From contig NZ_VTHK01000033.1 of NCBI RefSeq assembly GCF_009765355.1, positions 1-64,000 on the forward strand: DNA of 64,000 nt, read 5' to 3'. Below are positions 52,608 through 61,248 of the stretch, in pieces. This DNA is from Amycolatopsis anabasis. GTDB lineage: Bacteria; Actinomycetota; Actinomycetes; Mycobacteriales; Pseudonocardiaceae. Position 1 is the stretch's first letter; every line of letters starts with the position of its first letter. The position numbers were made by a program, and so were the translations under genes. Below the pieces are notes generated by a model. The model saw only the letters and a list, made by a program, of their open reading frames with translations. It was not told where the DNA came from and did not search any database.

Positions 52608-53525
52608 GTGGCTGACGGGATATCGAGGCGAGGGGCGCTGGGCATCGCCGGTGCGGCCGGGGTGGCCGGATTGCTGAGCACCGGGACCGCCGAAGGTTCG
52701 CCGGGCCGGGCGGTGATCGGTCCGGCGCGCGGCGACCGGCTGCACGTGATCACGTTCAACATCCGGTATGACGCCAAGGCCGCGCCCGGCACCCCCGATT
52801 CGTGGACCGACCGGCGTCCGGTGCTGGCCGAGTTCCTGCGGACCGAGCGGCCGACCGTGCTCGGCGTCCAGGAAGCGTTGTACCACCAGGTGAAGCAGGT
52901 GGCGGAGGATCTGCCGAACGGGTTCGAGTGGATCGGGCTGGGCCGGGAAGGCGGCGGGCGCGGCGAGTTCATGGCGGTGTACTACGACACGCGCCGCCTG
53001 GAACCGCTCGACTACGACCACTTCTGGTTGTCCGACACTCCGCTCGTGATCGGGTCGAAGTCGTGGGGCAACACCGTGGTCCGGATGGTCACCTGGGTGC
53101 GGTTCCTCGACCGCCGCACCGGCCGGGAGTTCGTGCACGTGAACACCCACTTCGACCACCAGTCGGAGAACGCGCGCCAGCGCTCGGCGGCACTGGTGCG
53201 GGACCGGATCGCCGGTTTCGACCCGGCGCTGCCGGTGGTGCTGACCGGCGACTTCAACACGGCGGCGGAGAAGACCGAGTCGTACCGGATCCTGGTGACC
53301 GCGGGTGGCCTGGCGGACACCTGGCTCGCGGCGGAGCAGCGGGTGACCCCGCAGTGGGGCACGTTCCCGGGGTACAAGGATCCGGTGCTGGGCGGTGACC
53401 GGATCGACTGGATCCTGGCGAACTCCCGGGTGCGGGTGGAGCAGGCGGCGATCAACACGTTCCGCGTGCGTGGCCGCTGGCCCTCGGACCACGCCCCGGT
53501 GCAGGCGCTGCTGCGGCTGGCTTGA
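52608..53525 (+). CDS. secreted endonuclease/exonuclease/phosphatase family protein
   Basis: GTG 52608 with GAGGAGG upstream gives 305 residues. The N-terminus ISRRGALGIAGAAGVAGLLS has a twin-arginine motif and a hydrophobic core, indicating Tat export. The EEP fold shows VITFNIRYDAK, VLGVQEALYHQ (catalytic Glu), HVNTHFDHQSENARQRSA, LTGDFNTA (Asp-Asn pair) and the terminal PSDHAPVQA His. These enzymes cleave phosphodiesters of nucleic acids or phospholipids; the substrate here is unknown. Confidence 0.88.
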   Translation: MADGISRRGALGIAGAAGVAGLLSTGTAEGSPGRAVIGPARGDRLHVITFNIRYDAKAAPGTPDSWTDRRPVLAEFLRTERPTVLGVQEALYHQVKQVAEDLPNGFEWIGLGREGGGRGEFMAVYYDTRRLEPLDYDHFWLSDTPLVIGSKSWGNTVVRMVTWVRFLDRRTGREFVHVNTHFDHQSENARQRSAALVRDRIAGFDPALPVVLTGDFNTAAEKTESYRILVTAGGLADTWLAAEQRVTPQWGTFPGYKDPVLGGDRIDWILANSRVRVEQAAINTFRVRGRWPSDHAPVQALLRLA

Positions 53526-53600
53526 TCCCAAGGGGGTCTCAGTGTGGGGTTTCGCGCGCGGCAGGGGCCCCGGCCCGCCGCGAGTCCCCCCGTTCCGGTC

Positions 53601-53661
53601 GCCGAGTTCCACACTCGGGCAAGTGAACTACACACTCGGGCAACCGAAATACACACTCGGG
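53601..53661. repeat. 21-bp tandem repeat array, copy 2 (reverse orientation)
   Basis: Units CACTCGGGCAAGTGAACTACA and CACTCGGGCAACCGAAATACA follow in 21-bp steps. Their reverse complement matches the unit of the arrays at 42217-42290 and 53775-53866. It faces the next array across 113 bp. Confidence 0.65.
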
Positions 53662-53774
53662 ACCACCCCGCGACACCGGTCGACGTCCCGGCGCCCACCG
53701 CGACCGGGAAACCTGCTGGGTACCGCACACCCGGCATCCGGCATCCCGAATACGCCTGCGGGACCCGCGGGGAC

Positions 53775-53866
53775 AACTCGCCTGCCCGAGTGTGTAACTC
53801 GGGTGCCTGAACGTGTAATTCGCGTGCCCGAACGTGTAATTCGCGTGCCTGAGTGTGCAACTCGCG
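53775..53866. repeat. 21-bp tandem repeat array, copy 3
   Basis: Four exact 21-bp periods with the core GCGTGCCCGAACGTGTAATTC; the AAYTC blocks start at 53775, 53796, 53817, 53838 and 53859. Together with the inverted array at 53601-53661 it fills most of the 416-bp gap between the EEP gene and the ArsR gene. No other gene is supported in that gap. Confidence 0.7.
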
Positions 53867-53941
53867 GCGGCGGGGCAGCACCGCCAACTGCGGGTCCCCG
53901 CGCGCCGCGAGTTCCCCGTTTCGGGCGTCCGAGTTCCGGAT

Positions 53942-54667
53942 TCAGCTGGGGGTGGTGAGGTCGAGGGTGGTGCCGAGTATTCGAGTGCCCGCCTCGGTGA
54001 GGGTGACCGCGCGTTGCCGGGGTACCCGGGCCAGCATCCCGCGTTCGAGCAGCGCGGTCAGCAGGCTGGTGCCCAGCGGACCGGCCAGGTGGGGGCGCCG
54101 GGCGCTCCAGTCGTGGCAGGTGCGCAGCGGCGCCGCGCCCTCGAGTTCGGTGCGGATGCCGAGTTCGCCGAGCACCTGCGGGGCGCGCGGGCCCAGCACC
54201 CAGTGGCGGTCCGCCGACCCCGGCGATTCGAGGGTGCGGATCGCGTCCCGGGCGATGAGCGCGTCGGTGATGGCGACCGAAAGATCACCGGCGAGGTGGT
54301 CGTAACAGATCCGGGCGAACCGCAGCGCCTGCCCGCGCCGGCTCTGCCGCAGGGACTGGACCGGGCGTGGCGGCGCGAGCCCGGCCAGCGTCTCGAGGGT
54401 GGCCGCGATCTCGGCGCCCGCGATGCGGTAGTAGCGGAAGCGCCCGGCCTGGGTGACCGCGACCAGCCCGCCCTCCAGCAGCTTGCGCAGATGCGCGCTG
54501 GTCGCCGGCGTGGACAGGCCGGCCTCGATGGCCAGCGCGGTCGCGGGCAGTTCGTGGTTCGCGGCGAGGGCGAGGAGGATGCGCGCCCGCGCCGGCTCGC
54601 CGAACAGGGCCGCGACGGCGGCCACGTCGGCGTCCCCTCCCTCGCCGTCTCGGCCGCAGATCGTCAT
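53942..54667 (-). CDS. ArsR-type winged-helix regulator
   Basis: From ATG 54667 the protein has 241 residues; an ATG at 54688 lies inside the putative operator and is less likely. The helix-turn-helix reads LFGEPARARILLALAANHEL, ATALAIEAGLSTPATSAHLR and a wing GRFRYYRIAG. A long C-terminal domain (residues 90-241) holds three cysteines or histidines but no clear metal site. It is divergent from the MFS gene and probably represses that operon through the palindrome at 54680-54699. Confidence 0.87.
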   Translation of the reverse strand: MTICGRDGEGGDADVAAVAALFGEPARARILLALAANHELPATALAIEAGLSTPATSAHLRKLLEGGLVAVTQAGRFRYYRIAGAEIAATLETLAGLAPPRPVQSLRQSRRGQALRFARICYDHLAGDLSVAITDALIARDAIRTLESPGSADRHWVLGPRAPQVLGELGIRTELEGAAPLRTCHDWSARRPHLAGPLGTSLLTALLERGMLARVPRQRAVTLTEAGTRILGTTLDLTTPS

Positions 54668-54679
54668 GACTTCGATGTT

Positions 54680-54699
54680 GCCAGACATTTCTGTCTGGC
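54680..54699. promoter_or_regulatory. ArsR-type operator GCCAGACA-TTTC-TGTCTGGC
   Basis: A perfect 8-bp-arm palindrome lies between the ArsR ATG and the MFS GTG (54730). It is well placed to control both genes. Confidence 0.7.
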
Positions 54700-54729
54700 T
54701 GGAAATAACTTCGGGGCAGTATCAATCGC

Positions 54730-56106
54730 GTGACCGACAGTGCTCCCGTCGCCGCGGTGCGGCCGGAAAGATCCGGTGGGCGGCGGCGGGGTTGGGGGCT
54801 CGCCGGGGTGTGCCTCGGCTTCGCGCTGGTGATTCTCGACGCCAACGTGCTGAACGTCGCGGTGCCGACCTTGCGCGATCAGCTGGGCGCCGACACCAGC
54901 GAACTGCTCTGGATCGTGGACGCGTACACGCTGGCCTTCGCCGGGCTCCTGCTGTCCACCGGTTTGCTCGGGGACCGCTGGGGGGCGCGGCGGGGTTTCC
55001 TGGCCGGGGCGATCGTGTTCACCGCGGCTTCGCTCGCCTGCGGATTCGCCCCGAATGTGGCCTGGCTGATCGCGGCGCGGGTGCTGCAGGGAATCGGCGC
55101 GGCCCTGCTGGCCCCGACCTCGCTGGCGCTCATCCACGCGGCATACCGCGAGAAACGGGCGCGGGCCAAGGCGCTGGGCACCTGGGCGGCGATCTCCGGG
55201 ATCGCTTTCGCCACCGGGCCCGTCGTCGGGGGCGGGCTCGTCCAGACCATCGGCTGGCGGGGGATCTTCCTGATCAACATCCCGCTCGGCGCCGCGGCGA
55301 TCCTGCTGGTGTGGTGGCATCTGGACCGATCGCCGTCGCGCCGCATCGCCCTCGACCACACCGGTCAGGTCCTGGCGGCGATCACCTTGACCGCCGCCAC
55401 GGCCGGGCTGATCGAGGCCAGCCGGCTGGGCTGGGACGCACCGCTGGTGCTCGGCGCCTTCGCGCTCGCGCTGGCCGGTCTGGTGGGTTTCGTCGCCTGG
55501 GAACGGCGCCTGGACCAGCCGTTGATCCCGCGTGCGGTGCTCACCTCCCCGCCGCTGCGCGCGGGGCTCATCGCGGGCGCGGCGTTCAACTTCTCGCTGT
55601 ACGGCTCGTTCTTCGTGTACACGCTCGCCCTGCAGCACGATCGCGGGTACTCGCCGCTGCTCACCGGGCTCGCTTTCCTGCCGCTCACCGCCATGCACAC
55701 CCCGGTGGCGACCTGGCTCGCCGGCCCGTGGACCGCGGGGCGCGGCCCGCGCGGACCGCTGCTGATCGGGCAGCTCTGCGCCACCGCCGGAACGGCCGGG
55801 TTCGCCTTCGCCGGCTCGACGTCCTACCCGCTGCTCGCGGTGGCGCTGCTGGTGTTCGGGCTCGGCTCGGGACTGATCACCACGTCGATGACCGCGCTCG
55901 TCCTCGCGCACGCCCCTGCGGACGGCGTGGGCGTCTCCTCCGGCCTGCTCAACGCGAGCCGTCAGTTCGGCGGGGTGCTCGGCGTCGCGTTGCTCGGTTC
56001 CCTGACCGCCGACCAGGTCACCGCCCGGATCCCGGCCGCCGAGGCGGTCGCCGCCGTCGTCCTCGCGCTCGCCGTGCTGGCCACCGCGCGCGGCGCCCGC
56101 ACTTGA
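54730..56106 (+). CDS. MFS transporter, DHA2 (EmrB/QacA) family
   Basis: The 458-residue protein has twelve to fourteen membrane helices, motif D1 FALVILDANVLNVAVPTLRD, motif A LLGDRWGARRG, and motif C-like GPVVGGGLVQTIGWRGIFLI. These drug:proton antiporters export small hydrophobic molecules. As first gene of an operon with a flavoprotein and an unfamiliar PanD-like protein, under an ArsR-type regulator, it may export their product or provide self-protection. The GTG start lies 30 bp past the operator. Confidence 0.92.
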   Translation: MTDSAPVAAVRPERSGGRRRGWGLAGVCLGFALVILDANVLNVAVPTLRDQLGADTSELLWIVDAYTLAFAGLLLSTGLLGDRWGARRGFLAGAIVFTAASLACGFAPNVAWLIAARVLQGIGAALLAPTSLALIHAAYREKRARAKALGTWAAISGIAFATGPVVGGGLVQTIGWRGIFLINIPLGAAAILLVWWHLDRSPSRRIALDHTGQVLAAITLTAATAGLIEASRLGWDAPLVLGAFALALAGLVGFVAWERRLDQPLIPRAVLTSPPLRAGLIAGAAFNFSLYGSFFVYTLALQHDRGYSPLLTGLAFLPLTAMHTPVATWLAGPWTAGRGPRGPLLIGQLCATAGTAGFAFAGSTSYPLLAVALLVFGLGSGLITTSMTALVLAHAPADGVGVSSGLLNASRQFGGVLGVALLGSLTADQVTARIPAAEAVAAVVLALAVLATARGART

Positions 56107-56139
56107 ACGCGACAAACCCCTGCCCGGCAAGGAGAATCG

Positions 56140-57306
56140 ATGCGGAACGCGACAGTACCGCTGGTGATCATCGGGGCCGGACCGTATGGCCTGGCCCTGT
56201 CGGCGCAGTGCCGGCAGGCGGGCGTCGACCACCTCGTCTTCGGTCGGCCGATGTCGTTCTGGAGCGAGCAGATGCCGTCCGGGATGCTGTTGCGGTCCAC
56301 CTGCGACTGGCATCTGGACCCGCTGGAGACCTACACCCTGGAGCGCTACGCGGCCGACCACGGGCTCGGCCCCGGGGAACTGGACCCGATCCCGTTGCCC
56401 CGCTACCTCGACTACGCCGCCTGGTTCCAGGAAAAACGCGGCCTGGTCACCGATCCGCGGCTGGTGTCCCGGCTGGACCTGGTGAGCGCGCGGCCCGGCC
56501 GGTTCCGGCTCGCGCTGGACGACGGGACCGAACTCGAGGCGCGGCAGGTCGTCGTGGCCACCGGGATGGGCGCCTGCGCGCACATCCCGGACGAACTCGC
56601 CGAACGCCTGCCCGCCGGATCGTTCGCGCACACGAGCGCCTGCGCCGACTTGACCGCGCTGTCCGGGAAGTCCTGCCTCATCGTCGGAGGCCGGCAGAGC
56701 GCGTTCGAATGGGCGGCGCTGGCCGCCGAGGCGGGCGCCGCCGAGGTGCACGTCTCCCACCGGCACGCCACCCCGCGGTTCGCGCCGGCGGACTGGACCT
56801 GGGTCACCCCGCTGCTGGACCGGTTCGAAGCCGATCCCGGCTGGTACCGCGAGTTGACCGGCGCGGAACGGGACGAGATCACGCATCGGATGTGGCGCAT
56901 CGGCCGGATGCAGCTCGAGGCCTGGCTGGCGCCCCGGCTCGACCGGCCCGCGGTGCGCCTGTGGCCGGAGTCCCGGGTGCGGTCCGCGCACCGCACGCCC
57001 GGCGGCGCGGTGCGGGTCGAACTCGACACCGGGACCACCCTCACGGCCGACCGGATCCTGCTGGCCACCGGCTACCGGATGGACGTCCGGCGGCTGCCGT
57101 TCCTGACCGCGGGTTCGGCGCTCGGCGGCGTCGAGGTGGCCGACGGGTTCCCGGTCCTGGACGAATTCTTCCGCAGCACCGTTCCCGGCCTGTATTTCAC
57201 GAGCAGATTCGCCGTGCGCGATTTCGGGCACTTCTTCGATTTCACCGCGGCCGCGCGGATTTCCGCCCGCATGATCACCGAGGCCGTGCGCGCGAATTCG
57301 TCCTGA
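56140..57306 (+). CDS. FAD-dependent monooxygenase, SidA/IucD-like
   Basis: The 388-residue protein starts with an FAD-binding motif VIIGAGPYGLALSAQCRQAG and has a second nucleotide motif LIVGGRQSAFEWAALAAEAG for NAD(P)H. The ILLATGYRMD block near residue 310 is the ATGY motif of N-hydroxylating and Baeyer-Villiger-type flavin monooxygenases. It probably hydroxylates a nitrogen or carbon of a small amino compound. AAGGAG precedes the ATG. The gene is 33 bp after the MFS gene and 52 bp before the PanD-like gene, so the three form one operon. Confidence 0.85.
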   Translation: MRNATVPLVIIGAGPYGLALSAQCRQAGVDHLVFGRPMSFWSEQMPSGMLLRSTCDWHLDPLETYTLERYAADHGLGPGELDPIPLPRYLDYAAWFQEKRGLVTDPRLVSRLDLVSARPGRFRLALDDGTELEARQVVVATGMGACAHIPDELAERLPAGSFAHTSACADLTALSGKSCLIVGGRQSAFEWAALAAEAGAAEVHVSHRHATPRFAPADWTWVTPLLDRFEADPGWYRELTGAERDEITHRMWRIGRMQLEAWLAPRLDRPAVRLWPESRVRSAHRTPGGAVRVELDTGTTLTADRILLATGYRMDVRRLPFLTAGSALGGVEVADGFPVLDEFFRSTVPGLYFTSRFAVRDFGHFFDFTAAARISARMITEAVRANSS

Positions 57307-57358
57307 ACTCCGCCCTGACCTAAGGGCGCGAAGGAATCGCAGAAATTGGGGTAATGTG

Positions 57359-58189
57359 ATGAATGTTACGTTACATGGGGTCAAGAGATCCTGCTTGCAC
57401 AACATCCGGGTCACTTCGGCCGTGCCGTTCTCCGACGCCGAAGTTCCCGAGGGGCTCGTGCTGCCGGAGGCGATGCTGGCCCTGGCCGATCTGGTCCCGT
57501 TCGAGCAGGTGATCGTCACCAAGATCGGTGGCGACAACTGGATGAATCGCATGTACACCTACGTGCTGCCCGGGGACACCGAGGAGGTGGAGGCGCGCGG
57601 ATCGGTGGCGCACCTGCTCGGCAGCGGGGACGTCTGCTGCGCGATCTCGCGGACCACGCTGGATCAGAGCCAGTATCGCGACCACGTCGGGGAGTCCGCC
57701 GGGCTGCCGCTGATCGACGTGCGCTTCTATCCCGACGACGCGCGGACCAACGACTACGGCACGGTGAAGGTCCAATTGGAAAGCGGCGGGAACTCCCGCC
57801 GGGTCGACGCCATTCCCGACGAACTCGTCGAGCGGCGCCGGGAACTGCCGAGGACCGTGCTGTCCAATCTGCTCACCGGCCTCCAGATCCAGGAGGTGGA
57901 ACGGCGCGGCTGCATCGAAATGAGCGCCGAACTGCCCATCGAATACATGCGCCGCGCCGGATTCTGCGTCAACCAGAGCATCTTCGTCTACAACTGCAGC
58001 CGGGGCGGGGCGTCCGCCGAGAGCTACGTCGTGCCGAGCCTGACGAAGAAGACGATCGGGATCTCCGGCGCGCTGTCGGCGGTGGCCGACGTGGGGGACC
58101 GGATCGCCGAAGCCGCCTACGTCAGCACGACCGAGCGGTTCACCCCGACCATCTGCGACCTGCGCCGGGAGCCGGTGCTCACCGCGTAG
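57359..58189 (+). CDS. tandem PanD-like (aspartate decarboxylase-fold) protein, function unknown
   Basis: The 276-residue protein is not one I recognise. Residues 1-125 resemble PanD: KRSCLHNIRVT ~ KSKIHRATVT, ALADLVPFEQVIV ~ DAADLLEGEQV, and GSVAHLLGSGDV ~ GAAAHLVHPGDL. Residues 163-265 repeat the pattern: RTVLSNLL, RRGCIEMS, NQSIFVYNCSRGG, IGISGALSAVADVGDRIAEA. PanD self-cleaves at Gly-Ser to form its pyruvoyl cofactor. Here the first half has Gly32-Leu33 and the second has Gly184-Cys185. The PanD catalytic lysine is also replaced. It may be a new pyruvoyl (Cys-derived) enzyme or a non-cleaving scaffold. ATG 57359 is preferred over the GTG at 57356. Confidence 0.6.
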   Translation: MNVTLHGVKRSCLHNIRVTSAVPFSDAEVPEGLVLPEAMLALADLVPFEQVIVTKIGGDNWMNRMYTYVLPGDTEEVEARGSVAHLLGSGDVCCAISRTTLDQSQYRDHVGESAGLPLIDVRFYPDDARTNDYGTVKVQLESGGNSRRVDAIPDELVERRRELPRTVLSNLLTGLQIQEVERRGCIEMSAELPIEYMRRAGFCVNQSIFVYNCSRGGASAESYVVPSLTKKTIGISGALSAVADVGDRIAEAAYVSTTERFTPTICDLRREPVLTA

Positions 58190-58278
58190 GCCGGCGTACC
58201 GGCGCGTCCTCGGCGGGTCGGCGCCGAGCAGCGGGTAGCCTCGCACCTCGAACTTGTGTTCGGCGAGGAGGAGGTCAG

Positions 58279-58884
58279 GTGCGAGTGCTCGGCGTCGACC
58301 CCGGGCTGACGCGGTGCGGGCTCGGCGTGGTGGACGGGGGCACCGGCCGGTCGGTCAGCTGCGTCGCGGTCGACGTGGTCCGCACCCCGGTCGAGGCGTC
58401 GCTGGCGGAACGGCTGCTCGCGGTGTCCGACCGGGTCGAGGAATGGCTGGACGCCTACCGCCCGGCGGCGGTCGCCGTGGAACGGGTGTTCAGCCAGCAC
58501 AACGTGCGCACCGCGATGGGCACCGCGCAGGCCGGGGGCGTGGTCGCGCTGGCCGCCGCCCGGCGGGGGCTGCCGGTCGTCTTCCACACGCCGAGCGAGG
58601 TCAAGGCCGCGGTCACCGGTTCCGGCCGGGCGGACAAGGCGCAGGTCACCGGCATGGTGACCAGGCTGCTGGGGCTGGCCGAGAAGCCGCGTCCGGCCGA
58701 CGCCGCCGACGCGCTGGCGCTGGCCATCTGCCACCTGTGGCGGGAACCGATGCGCGTGCGGCTCGCCGAGGCCGAGGCGCGCGCGGCCGAACTGGCCCGC
58801 ACGCACAAGGCGCGGCTGGCGGCGGCCGCGAGGAACGCGAACTCGGCGGCGCGAACGGTGAACACGAGGAGGGCGGGGCGATGA
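58279..58884 (+). CDS. ruvC: crossover junction endodeoxyribonuclease RuvC
   Basis: The 201-residue protein has RVLGVDPGLTRCGLGVVDGG with the first catalytic Asp, AVAVERVFSQHNVRTAMGTA with the catalytic Glu, and RPADAADALALAICHLW with the last two acidic residues. It cuts Holliday junctions. The C-terminal 35 residues are an Ala/Arg-rich extension. The GTG start has GAGGAGG upstream. Overlaps ruvA by ATGA. Confidence 0.96.
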   Translation: MRVLGVDPGLTRCGLGVVDGGTGRSVSCVAVDVVRTPVEASLAERLLAVSDRVEEWLDAYRPAAVAVERVFSQHNVRTAMGTAQAGGVVALAAARRGLPVVFHTPSEVKAAVTGSGRADKAQVTGMVTRLLGLAEKPRPADAADALALAICHLWREPMRVRLAEAEARAAELARTHKARLAAAARNANSAARTVNTRRAGR

Positions 58885-59483
58885 TTTCGTCGGTGCGCGG
58901 TGAGGTGCTGTCCATCGGGCTGGACCACGTGGTGGTGGAGGTCGGCGGGGTGGGCTTCGCGGTGCAGGCGACCCCGGCCACGCTGGCCACCCTCCGGCGC
59001 GGCGAGCAGGCGCGGCTGCACACCTCGCTCGTGGTGCGGGAGGACTCGCTCACCCTGTTCGGCTTCGCCGACGTCGAGGCGCGCGAGCTGTTCACGCTGC
59101 TGCAGACGGTGTCCGGGATCGGGCCGCGGCTGGCGCTCGCCGCGCTCGCGGTGCTCGATCCGGACAAGCTGCGGACCGCGCTGGCCGAAGGCAACATCAC
59201 CGTGCTCACCCAGGTGCCCGGGATCGGCCGCAAGGGCGCCGAGCGGCTGACCCTGGAACTGCGGGACAAGGTGGTCGCCGCGCCGGGCGGCGCGGAGGCC
59301 GGCGCGGTTCCCGTCGCGGCCGGTGCGGTCCGGGGCGAAGTCGTCGAGGCGCTCACCGGCCTCGGTTTCGCGGCGAAGCAGGCCGAGCAGGCCGTGGACA
59401 AGGTGCTCGCCGGGGACGGCGCCGACGGCACCACCTCGAGCGTGCTGCGCGCGGCGCTGGCCACCCTCGGCCGCAAGCGTTAG
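58881..59483 (+). CDS. ruvA: Holliday junction DNA helicase subunit RuvA
   Basis: The 200-residue protein starts ISSVRGEVLSIGLDHVVVEV (OB fold), has two helix-hairpin-helix motifs (LLQTVSGIGPRLALAAL and LTQVPGIGRKGAERLTLELR), and a C-terminal three-helix domain for RuvB contact (VVEALTGLGFAAKQAEQAV). It binds four-way junctions. The order ruvC-ruvA-ruvB is normal. Confidence 0.96.
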   Translation: MISSVRGEVLSIGLDHVVVEVGGVGFAVQATPATLATLRRGEQARLHTSLVVREDSLTLFGFADVEARELFTLLQTVSGIGPRLALAALAVLDPDKLRTALAEGNITVLTQVPGIGRKGAERLTLELRDKVVAAPGGAEAGAVPVAAGAVRGEVVEALTGLGFAAKQAEQAVDKVLAGDGADGTTSSVLRAALATLGRKR

Positions 59484-59491
59484 GGCCGGGC

Positions 59492-60556
59492 GTGGACCAT
59501 GAGCACATGACCGAGCCGGACGACGAGACGTTGTCCGCGCTCGCCCAGAACGGCGAGCGGGACGTGGAAACCACGCTGCGGCCGCGCAAACTCGCGGAGT
59601 TCGTCGGTCAGCCGCGCGTGCGCGAGCAGCTCGAGCTCGTGCTGGAGAGCGCGCGGCGGCGCGGGGTCCCGCCCGATCACGTGCTGCTGTCCGGCCCGCC
59701 CGGGCTCGGCAAGACCAGCCTCGCGATGATCGTCGCGGCCGAACTCGGCGCGGCCATCCGGATCACCTCGGGCCCCGCGCTGGAACGCGCCGGCGACCTC
59801 GCCGCGATGCTGTCCAACCTGGCCGAGGGCGACGTGCTGTTCATCGACGAGATCCACCGCATCGCCCGGCCCGCCGAGGAAATGCTCTACCTGGCGATGG
59901 AGGACTTCCGGGTCGACGTGGTGGTCGGCAAGGGGCCCGGCGCCACCAGCATCCCGCTGGAGATCGCGCCGTTCACCCTGGTCGGGGCCACCACCCGGTC
60001 CGGCGCGCTGACCGGGCCGCTGCGCGACCGCTTCGGCTTCACCGGGCAGATGGAGTTCTACGCCGACGACGAGCTCGAGCAGGTGGTCCGGCGGGCCTCG
60101 ACGATCCTCGGCATCGAGGTCGACCCCGCGGGCTGCGGGGAGATCGCCCGCCGCTCCCGGGGCACCCCCCGGATCGCGAACCGGCTGCTGCGCCGGGTCC
60201 GCGACTACGCCGAGGTCCGCGCGGACGGCCGGATCACCCTGGACGTCACGCAGGCGGCGCTCCAGGTCTACGACGTCGACGAGCTCGGGCTCGACCGGCT
60301 CGACCGGGCCGTGCTCTCCGCGCTGGTCCGGTCGTTCGGCGGCGGACCGGTCGGCGTGTCGACGCTGGCGGTGGCGGTCGGGGAGGAGCCGACTACCGTG
60401 GAGGAGGTGTGTGAGCCGTACCTGGTGCGCGCCGGTATGCTCGCCCGCACTCCGCGTGGCCGGGTCGCTACCCCGGCGGCGTGGGAGCATCTCGGCCTGC
60501 GCGCGCCGGACGACTGCGGTCGCTTCGACGCCGCGACGCCGAGCTTGTTCGACTAG
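59492..60556 (+). CDS. ruvB: Holliday junction branch migration ATPase RuvB
   Basis: The 354-residue AAA+ ATPase has LRPRKLAEFVGQPRVREQLE, Walker A SGPPGLGKTSLA near 70, Walker B DVLFIDEIHRIARPAEEMLY, sensor 1 TLVGATTRSG, the arginine-finger region LRDRFGFT, and the C-terminal winged helix ending PRGRVATPAAWEHLGL. GTG 59492 or ATG 59507 may be the start. It follows ruvA by 8 bp. Confidence 0.96.
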   Translation: MDHEHMTEPDDETLSALAQNGERDVETTLRPRKLAEFVGQPRVREQLELVLESARRRGVPPDHVLLSGPPGLGKTSLAMIVAAELGAAIRITSGPALERAGDLAAMLSNLAEGDVLFIDEIHRIARPAEEMLYLAMEDFRVDVVVGKGPGATSIPLEIAPFTLVGATTRSGALTGPLRDRFGFTGQMEFYADDELEQVVRRASTILGIEVDPAGCGEIARRSRGTPRIANRLLRRVRDYAEVRADGRITLDVTQAALQVYDVDELGLDRLDRAVLSALVRSFGGGPVGVSTLAVAVGEEPTTVEEVCEPYLVRAGMLARTPRGRVATPAAWEHLGLRAPDDCGRFDAATPSLFD

Positions 60557-60664
60557 CAGCACCGGGTGCTGGTGTTTCGCGAGGCACCTGGCACACTCGA
60601 AAGAGCACATCCTTCAACAACCGGACGTTTCGACTACCATGCGGCGTCCGCCGAATGGAGAATC

Positions 60665-61066
60665 ATGAATCAGTTATTGCTGCCGCTGCTCCTCATGCTC
60701 GTCGTCGCGATCCCGCTGGTGATGGGTACGCGCAAGCAGAAGAAGATGGCGCAGCAGCAGCAGGAGCTGCAGAACAGCCTGAGCGAGGGCGACCGGGTGA
60801 TGACCACCTCGGGCCTGTACGGCACCGTCGCCGACACCAGCGACGACACGACCATCGACATCGAGATCGCGCCGGGCGTGGTGACCACGTGGCTGCGGCA
60901 GGCGGTGCGCGAGAAGGTCAACCCGGTGCTCGACGAGGACGAGTCCGACTCGACCGACGAGGTCGTGGCCGAGACCAGCGAGTCCGCTGTCGAGGCCAAG
61001 GAGACCACCGAGGACGAGAAGCCGGGCCCGCAGGTCGCTCCGCCGCTGGAGCACGGCAAGAAGTAA
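60665..61066 (+). CDS. yajC: preprotein translocase subunit YajC
   Basis: The 133-residue protein has one N-terminal membrane helix (QLLLPLLLMLVVAIPLVMGT), RKQKKMAQQQQELQNSL, and the YajC block GDRVMTTSGLYGTVADTSDD. The C-terminal 45 residues are acidic, longer than in E. coli. It joins SecDF in the accessory translocase complex. GAGAATC precedes the ATG. Confidence 0.95.
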   Translation: MNQLLLPLLLMLVVAIPLVMGTRKQKKMAQQQQELQNSLSEGDRVMTTSGLYGTVADTSDDTTIDIEIAPGVVTTWLRQAVREKVNPVLDEDESDSTDEVVAETSESAVEAKETTEDEKPGPQVAPPLEHGKK

Positions 61067-61088
61067 TACTTTCGTCGCGCTTTGGTCG

Positions 61089-61156
61089 CCCGCACCGAGT
61101 TTTCGGTGCGGGTCCAACGCCGGGCTCACCCAGCACCGAGTAGTGTCTCGGTGCTG
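61089..61156 (+). promoter_or_regulatory. two overlapping-choice hairpins between yajC and secD
   Basis: CCCGCACCGA/TCGGTGCGGG (61089-61098 with 61103-61112, loop GTTT) and CAGCACCGAG/CTCGGTGCTG (61131-61140 with 61147-61156) are perfect 10-bp hairpins. Both share the GCACCGAG core, so the arm of one could pair with the partner of the other. No T-run follows. Confidence 0.6.
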
Positions 61157-61248
61157 CTGGCGTGTCCGGCGTCTCACTGGCGCGCGGGGGCGCCGTCCGC
61201 TGCACCAGACCCCATCGAGGAAGATCCACTTCGAGGAGAACGACCACC

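Noticed and set aside
53601..53866. CRISPR array
   Set aside because: Repeats are 21 bp head-to-tail with no unique spacers, there are no cas genes, and two arrays are in opposite orientation.
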